From contig JALIRH010000044.1 in the NCBI GenBank assembly GCA_023055505.1, positions 2,604,001-2,668,000 on the forward strand: DNA of 64,000 bases. The letters run 5' to 3'. This document shows positions 13,701 through 25,406 of the stretch, piece after piece (positions within the stretch are counted from its first letter, which is position 1; each line of letters begins with the position of its first letter). Source of the stretch: Callipepla californica brunnescens. Its lineage: Eukaryota; Chordata; Aves; Galliformes; Odontophoridae. Both the position numbers and the translations under genes were made by a program. Below the pieces are notes generated by a model. That model was not told where the DNA came from and ran no database searches. It was given only the letters and a program-made list of their open reading frames with translations.

Positions 13701-14378
13701 TCACTAATTAGCACCTAGATCTAGTACATAAAGTTCTGCTTGTTTCTAGACCTAATATTTATTGGGTGTTGTTGTTTTTGACAATTACAGAAATCTCATT
13801 AAAGGCACGTGAAAATAAATGCTCTAAGAGTTAGCATCTTGGTATTTAAGGTAACAAATAATTAGTACTGTTGACTGCTATCCAGGATTACAAGAGACCT
13901 GCTTCAGTATTAGCGATTAGCCGAAGCATTTTGGATGAAGTTTTTGATAAGTATGATTTTTTCAGTGAGATTTAGCATACATAAAAGGTCAGAGCTTTCT
14001 CTGATGTTTCTAAACTGAATTGTTTTTACATAAATATGAAAGATTAATGGCAATTTTATGGAGCACTTTCATTCACATTTGTTTTTTGTTTGTTTGTTCT
14101 TTGTTTTTAAAGGAAAAAAAAGGTGGAAATAAAGCAAAAGAAAATAGGGGTGAGACTTTGTTATTTCAAAGTATATATCTATGGCTCATTAGCTCCTCAG
14201 TATGTCTAAAGACTCTAGAGACCTTAACATTTGGCTCCAGAGTCAATGAGTTTGTTGAACTAGAGTACTGTTTTAATCACTATTGACAAACTGGAACAAT
14301 TTCTTTTGAATTAATATACATATACTGCACCAGTCAAGAATTATTCTTCGCACTTCATAATGTCATGTTAGCACTTAC

Positions 14379-14519
14379 AGAACAAGTAACACTTTTCAAA
14401 ATATTCTCTTGAAGTACTGCTTTCTTTTGGGCTTCCAGGTAAATCTCAAAGCTCTGATTGGAATTCCTGATCAGTGAACTAACGAAAATTGATTCTACAT
14501 GGCAATCAAGGCCTTGAAT
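14379..14519 (-). CDS. Candidate exon F, start of a GAIN-like domain
   Basis: Open minus-strand segment of 47 codons ending in a strong donor (TGTTCT then GTAAGTG). The peptide runs through CHVESIFVSSLIRNSNQS, then EIYLEAQKKAVLQENILK. It matches by eye the polycystin-1 pattern at the start of the GAIN region: His-Val, a Leu-rich helix with a short acidic/aromatic motif, a charged stretch, then an N-[IL]-type helix. It enters and leaves in phase 0, which fits the phase-0 end of the 25.2 kb exon. The acceptor is the weak point: AG is present, but the pyrimidine tract lies about 20 bases further upstream with other AGs between, so the true start may differ by a few codons. Confidence 0.5.
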
Positions 14520-16805
14520 CTCTTCCCATCATACTTATGCAAATTTAATGCAAGGAAAGGTATGAAACAATGTGAAGATCACTTAATTAAATATAATATC
14601 TGTGTCAGAAAAAACCCTAAATAATGGATTTTAAGTTGAAAAATTCACCCCAAGGCATTACAGTACAAACAATCCAGTTCTGCTTCCATTAAACAACCCA
14701 TAGAGCATTTGAATTTTGAATTCTTTGATGGTGTTTTGCATTGGTTCTGAAAGGATGCATCCCTTTAAGTAACAAAATTAAAGTGATATCTTCACATGAT
14801 AATCTAGACCCCAAGAATAGTGAGAGAACAAACATATCTGCTATTTTAGGCAACATAATCATACATTTACAGCACAAACAAATTTTACTGTTTGTGCAGC
14901 ACTTTCAGAGTGGCAGCCACACACTTTGAGGCAGTCCTCCCAGACTTCACCGCAGGTAAAGCCATTGGATGGCACAAGCATTTTTGTTCTTTAAGCATTT
15001 CAGCAGAGCCAGCAAAAGAAACAGATGCTCCAAGTATTAATGGTGTCAAGTATTACACAGCACCATATGAAGCATGCAATAAAAAGAACAATAAAGCTCT
15101 CATTTTGACAGTTTAATTCAAGAAATTAGCAGTATGTCTTAAACACTATTGAATGAAATATACTTTTTCAAATTGCTGGAATCAATCTTGAATTCAGCTT
15201 TTGCTGAAATTATGTTAATTTTTCAACCTTCAACCTTTTTCTTTGCATTCATTTTGTTTTCTCACAAACATAAAATTTTAAATATATATTTTTATATTAA
15301 CTATGTAACAGCTGTTCTATGACAACGGTGAATTTGTAAAGCAGAACTTCTGATGCCAGAATTTTTATGAACCACAACACCAAGAAAATCTTCCTCCTCT
15401 TTTATATTGATTCACTGCACTGGTTTAACGTACTAGGGTACTCAATGGACACCTACTTGATACAAGATAAAGCAATACATGACTGATTTCTAAGATCTGT
15501 TACAAAAAGAAACAGAAGCATTGAGTGCATCTATTCCTGAAGCGCCATTGGAGTAACAGGTTGTGTTCATGCTCCAGGGTCACCTCTGTGAGATCCAGAG
15601 AGGCAATTTCTTGGCTTCCTATGCACCTGTTGTAGCTTTAGGTCATCCAATCAGTTCTGTTTTCATTCTCTTCCCTCAATTAAGCTAATAGCAAGTTTTG
15701 CTTAGAACTGCTAGCACAAGGTGTAATTATGATGACAAAGCGGTTTTAGGAAGTTACTGTAGCAGTAATGTGCGTGGTTAGCAAATCAGGTCTCACAAAT
15801 CAGAATGCTCATCAATCAGAAGTATTTCTGGATTGCTTACAGTAATTACCATCTTGTTCTTGCAGTGATTTATTTCTGAATATAAGATTTTGTTACTGGT
15901 TCTCAAGTTATTATCACTTGGGAGTTGCATGTATTTCCCTCTTGCTTTATTGTATGGAAATGATGAGTGCTAAAAGCACGAGAAGGAATAACTACTGGAA
16001 AGAACAGCTATGAAGCCACAGTAGCTTTTCCTATCTGGTTTGAATAACAACTGAAAGAAGCATTCTGTCTACAGAAAATCATTTTCAGAAGCCAATGTAC
16101 ATATTCTTATTATTTGAATGTAGGTACATAGCACATCCATTCTTCAATTTCTTGACTATGGATAATATCACAGGAATTATCAAGAGGACAAAGTCTTATA
16201 AGTCATTTAATGCCAAGCAGTATTCTCCCAGCTGCCCCTCTCCTGCTGCAGCAAACAGAGCAGGCAGTGTTGTCAGGACACTGCAGAGATAACTGAACCA
16301 CATCTGAACCATAAATAAAGTCCTCATGACAGAAAACCACAGGAATTGCTCTGGACTTCTGCCTTTCATCAGTGCAACGCTGCATGTGTCAAGACAGGCT
16401 GTGGCCTTCCTGCCTTCGCTCCTTCAGCACTGCTCTGGGCATCCCAGCCCTTGGATGGCTACTATTCCTCATTTCATATTCATTTTACAGCTGTATAAGG
16501 AATATTTTTAACACAAGATGCTGTAATACCTTAATTAATTTGTTTATATTGTTCTTAATTCAATTTTAAACTAGCAGTAATTACTTTTTAATTAGACAGT
16601 TATATAGTTTTCCCAATCAGAATCATTAATTAAATATAATTAGACAATAAATAAAATATATCATGCAGTTTTACCTGAGTGAACCTGGTCTAAAACAGTC
16701 AAACAAGTGAAGCAAACAGCAAAAAATAAAAATCAGCGGCAACAAGAAGCAAAGTTTGATCACATTATTTCAGCTATAAGTCATTATGAGCACAGTTTAA
16801 ATGGG
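14520..16805. other. Non-coding stretch
   Basis: AT-rich sequence with no recognised repeat. The short frames (14689-15116 on both strands, 16095-16569) overlap each other on opposite strands and show no family resemblance. Confidence 0.45.
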
Positions 16806-17035
16806 CACAGGTGTTCTTAGACATTAGAAAGAAACTCTTTACTACGAGTGGTGAGACACTGGTACAGGTTGCACAGAGAGGCTGTGGATGCCCTCGCTGA
16901 GGAGCATTCAGCACTAGGCTGGATGGAGCTGCGTGCAGCCTGATCTAGTGGTAGGTGTCCCTGCCTACAGCAAGGGGATTGGAACAAGATGATCTTAAAG
17001 GTTTCTTCCAACCCAAACCATTCAATGTTTCTAAA
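16806..17035 (+). mobile_element. CR1 LINE 3' end, truncated
   Basis: CR1 3' end recognised by the run ACATTAGAAAGAAACTCTTT, GGTGAGACACTGGTACAGGT, AGAGAGGCTGTGGATGCCC and the tail TTCTTCCAACCCAAACCATT. Frameshifts remove any ORF2 coding. The subfamily differs from the 0.1 kb copy: the tail has the CTAGTGGTAGGTGTCCCTGC block. Confidence 0.9.
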
Positions 17036-20000
17036 AGCCTAGACAAGCTGAAACAACATTTGGTTTCTGTCCATGTTCACTCAGAATATTCTTTATCAAG
17101 TTCAATACTCTGGTTAGCTTTTCTTCACTCAAAACATCATCAGATGTGATCCACTAAAACTATTTAGCTCATAGTTCACCCTTTGGAATGCAATTTTTGG
17201 ATGGATTCCTCAGATGAAGGGAAAAATGTTTATCCCATCTTTGAAAATAGATTGGACTAGAACCTGCATATCAGTTGTGCTTTATAGCTTAGATTGTTAA
17301 TCATTTTAGAACTATTTGCATGAAACCACTGATATTCCTTCAGATAAACAAGAGAAAGGAAAAAAAAATATGTTTATTAGCAGAAGCTGAATTTCAAAGC
17401 AAAGTCTATTATTGATCTCACTCCATATTCGTAAAATATTTATGTAAACATCCATCAGAAAACAATCATCTTGCAAGAATTACATTCTAGGAAGATTTTC
17501 TGTGCAATATTTGAATGTTTCAATTCTTCCTTTGTTACAGTTTGCAGCTGTATCTTTCAATGTGCTGTGAGTCACCTAAAGCCAATAGCTGGATTCTATG
17601 ATGCAGAAGAAATTCCTACTTACTGTTACTCTGTTTTCTTTCAAAAAAGTCTGCAACAGTCTGCTGGATCTCTGCTATCAGACTGAGTTCTCCAGCATGG
17701 AATAGAAAACAGACTGTCCTTTAACAGCTATGGCAAAATTATCTTTTACACTAATTTTTTGAGAAGAGGTTCCTAATTATTCTGTGGCAAGATTATTCCA
17801 CTGCTCTTTGACATTAGACATTTTGTTTTGACCAGCTGCAGCCAACTGGGTGTGAGGCCACTACCTCCCTCCCTGTCTTTGTTTCGTTCTCTGATATTCC
17901 TTTTTTTCCTGGGAAGGGACCAGGCACAAACTCAAACCTCAGAACAATCTATGAGCAGGAACAAAAGGAAGTGAGTGTAACATAGCCTGCAAAATACATT
18001 TTGTTAATGTTGCAGAATGACTGAAAATCTCATTTCAAAGTGATGTGATCAGTGAGGACAGCACACAGCAAACGTGTTATAGTAATTGCCACAACTCCCT
18101 CTGCTCTTTGAATCTGAGGCCTTTTGAAGACATTTATGGTTTGGCTCAAATCCTCATCTCTGTCCTGCAGCAATTACCATTATATTAATTACCTTCCAGC
18201 TCTTTTGTACAGCTCTTGTTTTGACTGCTGTTAAATACACGTGTCTGAGGGATTTTTCCTAGCTCTGTGCTTACAACACTCTAATTGCTGCTGCTCTGCA
18301 TCAAAATGTATGAGACCATACCCTTTTCAGCAACCTAGCTCCCAGCTGTCTGGTGGCCAATTGCAGTTTTAATTCTGAAGCACTAGAACCCCATCACTTC
18401 TTCAGGAAAGAGAAGTTAAGTCTGTCCCCTTCATAAAGGAGAAATGGACAATAATGTGCCATCCCAGCTAGACGCCTGGGGCAGATCTTAAAGGATGCAT
18501 GACACGTGTCTCCCTTGGTAGTTCACGGCAGTGCTGTGCTGCTCCTCAGAGCTTTTCTTAGTGCCTAATAAAGCTCTTTTACTGCAATTTATGCACCCTG
18601 CTCATTAAATGTGACACAGAGAGGTATGAGTTTCAATTCTTCTTACCTCTCAATTCTCTGAAAACAGTAGTGGCAAAAAGAAAGCGTCGGCTTCAGACAC
18701 ATTCATCCTCAACTCCTGTAGCCTTTCCTCACAGAATGTTTGCTAAAGGTCATGGTTCCCATGCATATTCCCTATTGACCTTTGTATTTAGTCCTTGCCT
18801 TATCCATCCATAGGAGTCACAGACCCCTTCTGAGGCATTATCAGAACAAACCATCTGGAATAATAATAATTATCAAGTGATTCTTCTAAACTGTATGCCA
18901 GCACCTAATCACTATTCAATGCCATATTCTCGCTCTGATCATAGGTTAAGTTGAAAAAAAACAAATTAAACAGCCTAATAACATAGAGAAAGGTAATCAA
19001 ATAGCTCCAAGGAAGGAAGCTGTGCCCAGCAGCATGACCTTAGATCAGCAGGGTGGCAGAGCATGACAGGAAATATGAACTCAGTTGGAAGTCAGGATTA
19101 AAAATACATTTTAAAAGAAAAATTAATAAATAGACACCTTTTGCTCTCTTTGTTGCAAGAAAGAGAGCAAAAGTTCACTGGGGAAGCTGGAGCATGCTTG
19201 GCAATCTGCCCAAAAGTAATACTGAAAGAGTCAATAAAAAAGTATGGCATCACACTTAATGTGTGAAGAGGTCTTAATTAAGAAGCACAAGGATACTATA
19301 AAGAAAACTCACCCCAACCAGCTAAACTGACAAAGAGAACAGAGGACCTCAGAGTGAAACATACCCTAAGGATGCATCCATCCATCCATGCAGCTGAAAC
19401 AGCGTTAATAGTGAAGGGTGAGGAGCAGAGGGCCCACTGGATGCTATGCACCATGCTGTTCTGAATGTCATGGAAATGATGGGAGGCATCTGGACTCTGA
19501 CTCACAGCACAGCATTAACACCACTGACATATCTCTGACCTTGGCTAGTTGTGCTCACTCTATTGTAACCTAAAATACCATAAATACTTTTCTTGAAATG
19601 TCTGGAAGCTTTTTTGATTTATTCAATTGGATTATAAATTAAATTGAAATGTAAACATAAAATATAAAACAGTGTTATTCTTTTAACAAAAATTGTTCTT
19701 TCTGGATCAAAATCCAGGGGGGGAAAAATAGTACTTTTAGCCATACTTGCAGTGCTGCTTCGTGCTGCAGTGTGCTGCTATAACTTCCACTAGTATCATG
19801 TGTTCTGCTGTAATAACACTCTCACCAATTGCAGCAGGCAAATAGGCAGTAATCACGTGGGACGCACTGAAATGCAAAACATGCACTCTGAAGACCAGAA
19901 GGCTCAAGAGCCTCACCATGCGTGCCATCAAGCTTGTGTATTCTACACCATTTTTAAATTGATTTGTACACACTCCTGCCTTGCAGCACTTTGAACTAGG

Positions 20001-23000
20001 AATGACAGCTGGAACAACAAGGGTTTTTTTTGTTTCTTTGTTTGTTTTTCGGAATATTTGGCAATTCCATAGAAAAGAGAAGAAGAAAGGTTGAAGAATT
20101 AATTTCCAAACCAAAGCTCACACCAGTGATCCTGTTTTTATTGCAGCCCTGTGGCCATACAGGCAGAGCTCAGGGTTGTCAATCTGTAGCCCCAGGTCAG
20201 GAGTCAGCTGCCATGGAGGGTCCGCCTGGCAGACAGCCATTGAGTGGCACTGCACTGAACTTCTGAGATGGAGAGACAACCTTGCAGGAGACAAACCACC
20301 ACTAAAATGACTTTCAAGATGATTCTAACTAAAGTATAGAGAGTGGCTTTCAGTTCTCTGCTTATACAGCACAAATTCTCAACTGTAATGGAAGAGTGGA
20401 AGATGTAACAGACAGAGAACAGGCATTGGACCAGGTCAGAAACAATCTACTCTTGTGGAGAACATCGGTACCTCGGCTGAGTGTTTTTAACATCAGCTTA
20501 GCCTGAGTATTCCTTCACAAATGACAATTTTTGCAGCAGCACCTGGTATTACTATTCTAGAATCTTGTCAGTACTCAGTATTTCATTGTGGAGCACTTAG
20601 CTTGGTGTCTCCATGACACTGCATTTATGAATCCATTTACATGAGCATCCTACTGCTTTCTACTAGCCCATTCCTACCATTATCATCTGTTAAAACTTGA
20701 GCTATATATTCTCCATTGTTAATCCAAAATAGCAGTTCTTTAAGCAGTAGCAATAATCTGTAGGACAAACTGGGTCTCACTAGGTTAATTATAGGAGGAC
20801 AAGCACAGAAGGAGATTGTCTATAAACTCATCAGGCAGAGAATATTGAAAGCACATTTCCAGCACCACTGACTGGACTAAGAAATTCAGGAGGAAGTGAA
20901 GCCCTAATGAAGAAAAAACAAAAAACAAAAATAAATCAAGCCTAATAATTAATGGCAAATAACAATTTATCTGTGATTGTTTCCTTAACAGCAACCTCTC
21001 ACAGTCTTCAAAATATCATAGAACAGTTAATGTTTATATGTTGGCAGCACTCAGTCCTAATGAGGATTAAGAAATAATTACTGAAGACACTATACAAGCA
21101 AAAATGATCATACACTGAACGGAGGGACGGAGCAAAAAAGGGTTTGGGATGGGAGACGGGAGCCAGGAAATCATTCACAGTGGTCTGAGAAGGCCCAGGT
21201 TTTCATCTTTGCTTGTGCCCTCTGTGATAACAACATAGGAAAGAAAGGGAAAAGGTAGTGAGGCAAAAAGATGAAGGAAACGAAGAGGAAATGCAAGAAG
21301 AAGGGAACGATTGGATCCTATATACTCTAACATGTTAACTGCAGCCTCTAGATGCCTGTTAGCACAGCTCTGCTCAGGCACAGGACCCACAGCTTTGTTT
21401 AAGGCATCCATAATGTGGTGAACTCAAAGGACTCTTTTGAACATCCCATAGACAAAAAAGCAGCTGAGTGGTCTGAGGGTAACATTAGGACAATAAACAC
21501 AGCACTCAGCCAGTGCAGTCTCACCACCCTGTCTGAGCACAGGGAATGCAAATTCATTCCTCTCAGAGGACAGAGTAAACACAAACTTCCTGCAGGGAGA
21601 AATCCAGCACAGCCACCTCCACACCCCAGCACATCCTATAGGACCCTCTTGGACCCTTTCCCTTTCTCTTAGGGTCACATTTATGCTTTGGAGAAAACAG
21701 CTGTCCCAAGATACCTTAACATGCACCTTGTGCCCCACACTTCTCCCTCCTATTCTCTTTACCTCTCCCTGAAAATCATATGTAGCCTAAAAGCAATTTT
21801 GAAACTTATTTTTTATTGTTTTGTAGCCTTGAATTGTTTGAAACCAGCATTATTCTAATCTAATGTTTTGACAATGATTATGCAGTTGCTAGCCTTCCAA
21901 TTCCATATTGCGTTTGCTTTCATTCACCATGCTAATGCCTCAAAAACAGCTAAACCCTGTCCCTGTGATGAGATCATCTATCATTTCACACATAAACAGT
22001 TCTCTAACTTCTCCAAGTGAAGAAGATAAAGTCCTGTTTATATGATTCACAAAAGGGGGTAATAGGAACTATGCCCATTTATGCTGTTAACAGCCTCTGT
22101 ACAGAGGACAAATGATTACAGAACTGCTGCTTCTGAGCAATACTGCCTTCTGCAGCACAGTGAATTGGGGCCAGCAGGGACATCCTGCTTTACTCCAGTG
22201 CATTCTGGGGGAGGGACTTCATCTTCTTCACAGTCATTTTAGGTTAGCACATGAGAGAAATAGTTTTTAAACGGAAAAGAACCAGCAAAGCGGGCCTAAA
22301 GGCAGTTCCTCAACAGTGGTAATTTATATTTCTTGAGTTTATCTGTGCTACAGCAGCACCCTTCAAAACTAATAGAAACATTTTCAAATGGAACCAGATT
22401 CAAGTGGAAATATCACTTCTTTCTACAGAATTGGTACAGGGAGGGTTGAAACCACTTGGTCGAGAATGCAGGGAAAGCTTACAGGTCAGTTTGGATGGGA
22501 ACTGCCACCTGAGACAGACCAACATGCAACAACCCACAGGACCAGCTATCCTGTGAAATGCTGCACAGTGGCCATTTGCCCAAAGTGATATTGCCCTAAA
22601 GTTCTTAAAAGAAATTCCGGTGAAAGGGAAAGCTTACTGAAAAATAAATAAATAAACAAATCTCTAGCTGCTTCAAGAGAAAAAATGTTGCCTTCTGCAC
22701 TGGGCTTTAAATATGCGCTTTTGTGACTGTTGCACTTTTTATGCTCTGAAACACTGAGTTTGGTTCCCCTGAAGTTCCAGATTACAACAGTACCTAATGG
22801 AAGCCACACAGCTTGCTAAATTCGTGTTTTCTACTATGATTTAACTCCCCGAGCATTTAAGGTGAAGCTATCTTTTCTATGACTAAAAAAATTTATAGCA
22901 AACAATGGTTACATCAATGCTACTTGCATGGCATATGGTTCTGGTCAGCACAGAAAAGAAAGTATTGCACGCTGCAAGGGGATTGTTATTGTCACAGTGT

Positions 23001-25239
23001 CCTGCTAACTTCGTGCTCCCTCAGTAAGAGACATTTTCCTATAGGCAATTTTCCTATAAGAAAATCATGAAAAGGTATAGTCTTCATCGAAACAATTTGC
23101 CTTTCACTATCGCTTCGGAGAACAACAGTGTCTCTGAGCTAGACCTCAGTGCATGCGCATTGGCAGTGCACATTTAAGGGGATATGGGGATATTCTGTTT
23201 CCCTGTATACTGCCCCTACTATGCCACAATGCGTCTGGGTCTGTTTGTCAGCTTCAAGGGCAATTACTTGGGTCACTGGCATTTGCTGTTAGCACACTTC
23301 ACAAGCAGAACATCAGATCATTATTTTGGTGATATCCTTTTAGTCACCGTGTCCCCGTGTATGTTTATTTCAATAATAGTCAAAAAAGTCCAGAATGAAA
23401 ATAAACAGAATTTTCTATTTCCTCTAGCAAAGCCAGAACAATTATAAGAATGAAACTGTCATAAATCAAAATGTTTAGAGATAGCAAAGCAGCAGCTGGG
23501 GAAATACACATATGCTCAGCAACAAAAATTCAATTCCGAACACAAAAATATTGTCTTTTAGTGAGTAAGAAAAACGCTGTGTTACACTGAACAACCTTAT
23601 CTGAGAGGAGTTTTGTGCAACCCAGTGGTACCGAAGACAGTGAAACAGAAGTACAAGCAAGAGAATACATTCTGTTAGTTACACTGAGATACTTTTGTAA
23701 CAAAAAGTGCTTTTGCAAAGAAGTCTAAGAACTTGGAGGGAGAAGACACGAAGTAGGAACATTCTAATTAGATCTTTTTTCTAGTCAAGGAAAAACTTAG
23801 TCTTTATTTCTTCTTTTTTTATAGGCTTGTCTCAAGACAGATATTCTGTCAGATATTGTTCAAAGTAGAAAAGGGATAAGAAAAAAAAAAGAGGAAACTG
23901 CTTGTAACCTTTTGTTTAGACAAAGCCCTGCACTGCCCTAAGAGCAGCAGTGAGACAGGTCATTACGATGTAATGCTTGCGTGTTCTCGTGCTAAAATCT
24001 GTGCTGAAGATTCTGTGAAAGCTATGGAACTTCTCTCTCAGCATACATGGTTTCAGCTTTACATTATTAAGCCCTCAAGCTGCATGGCATCTAACAGAAC
24101 TACGCTTAACACCACCTTTTACCATATGTATTCCATATGTGCTCCATAAGGCAGCATCTGTCATGTCCCAACGACAAACTATACTCACATGTATGTGGAG
24201 ATTTTACAGTCAGTAACCTGCCCTGAAAATGCAATTACGGTAACACTTAAAGGACAACTATGTGTCATCATTTCAGGCTTCCTTTCAAGTACACCCCCTA
24301 ATTATTTTTTCTTTAGAGAAGCAGAGGAAAAAAAAAATCTTAGATGGATCAATGTAGTTCACTTCTTCAGCCATAAAGGATTATAAAGTGGTTTTGAGCT
24401 ATCAAATACTTTACCAATTGTAATTCATAACTTCCAATAACAGAGAGATCAGACCACAAGAAGAAAGAGGAGTAGTGACAAGAAGAGAAAATATCTTCTT
24501 TCCTGTTCAAAAAGGTACTCAAAAGATTAAACTAGTCAGTGTTCCTCCAACACTTCAGCTTACCCTCATTAGATTACCCTGTACATGCTGAGTTCACACT
24601 CAAACCCATACATCAGAATAAAAATATTAAAGACATATCCACAGCGCACATACACAGTCAGGAAATTATGTTAGTCACTGCCCTCTTAGAAATAAATCAC
24701 TTCATGCTAGGTCTACAATTCCAGAAGAACTGAAGAGATTAGAGAAGCGTTATGAATTTCCTTGGGTGGCACAAGCAAATTGTAGCAATACAGGTTGTAT
24801 TTGCAATTCTGAGTCACAAGAGACACATTATGACAGTACCTCAACATTAATATTTTAAGGGATTGGTTCAGGTGTCTCAAATATGATTATGCTTTCTACT
24901 CTCTTGCAATTTTAATTCTTTCAGAGACTATTTAGATGGGTGCATCCAAAAGTTAATTTACAGAAAAGTTTGGGAATTGGACAGGAATCTATTCTTCTGC
25001 TCATAGAAGGTTATTTCTGATGTTCATGTATAGGAAATAAAGAGGAAAAAACCTTTTAAAACAAACTTGATTTTTTTCTATGCCATTGAAGCTATTCTTC
25101 AAACATTTGTTGTTTTGTTTCTGGTTTTGTTTTTTTTTTTCTCCTCTCCTGGAAGAAGTTTTAATAATGTATGATTCAACTTCTCTAACTTTAGTACCAA
25201 CAAATCCAACATTAAGCATTGTTAACATAGTAATTACAC
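17036..25239. other. Long non-coding stretch, probably intronic
   Basis: No exon with matched phases was found. It includes a slightly GC-richer section at 21.1-21.75 kb with overlapping frames on both strands (not called), a perfect hairpin at 19138-19173, and a block near 18.08-18.24 kb with several ATTA/TAAT homeodomain-type cores (for example CAATTACC and TTAATTACC). No recognised transposon apart from the CR1 at its left edge. Confidence 0.4.
19138..19173. repeat. Perfect 14-bp inverted repeat with 8-nt loop
   Basis: CTTTTGCTCTCTTT at 19138-19151 and AAAGAGAGCAAAAG at 19160-19173 are exact reverse complements around GTTGCAAG. The stem is short for a miRNA precursor, and the flanks do not extend the pairing. 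Confidence 0.85.
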
Positions 25240-25406
25240 TTTCCACTCCATAAACCAGTCTGTCATCATCTCAAGATCTGTGCCATCTGGAGAAACAGCT
25301 GACAGCACAGTCACCTGGGATCCAGTAGGAAGCTGAGCTTCAATTGTGCATCTTGCTTCCACTGCATTATACGAGCAAATAGATTTTGTGAAGCCATTCA
25401 TAGTGC
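25240..25406 (-). CDS. Candidate exon H, end of the REJ-type region
   Basis: A clean 167-base open segment. The acceptor is TTTGCTTTCAATACAAG, the donor GTGTAA after TGGAAA. The peptide includes FTKSICSYNAVEARCTIE, QLPTGSQVTVLSAVSPDG and TDLEMMTDWFMEW. The LP-x-G-S step followed by alternating hydrophobic residues, then a PDGTDL linker, is what I expect at the end of a REJ module passing into the GAIN region. It enters in phase 1, matching the phase-1 end of the 50.5 kb exon (the joined codon is Ser), and leaves in phase 0, matching exon F. Codons read smoothly with no stop in frame until just after the donor. The paralogue is not identified. It is separated from exon E by about 25 kb, so an unseen phase-1-to-phase-1 exon may lie between. 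Confidence 0.55.

Larger units (their letters stand above)
4105..14378. other. Long non-coding stretch, probably intronic
   Basis: If the minus-strand gene model is right, this is intron and should hide at least one GAIN exon. Several minus-strand fragments with partial splice signals were seen (about 7.2, 8.9, 10.15, 11.6 and 13.2 kb), but none could be joined with confidence. A more GC-rich block at 8.3-8.65 kb carries a 104-codon minus-strand frame and two consensus donors (8601-8606 and 8627-8632). Repeats in this stretch are the tandem duplication at 9.93 kb and a (TAAA)n tract at 10.68 kb. Confidence 0.4.
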
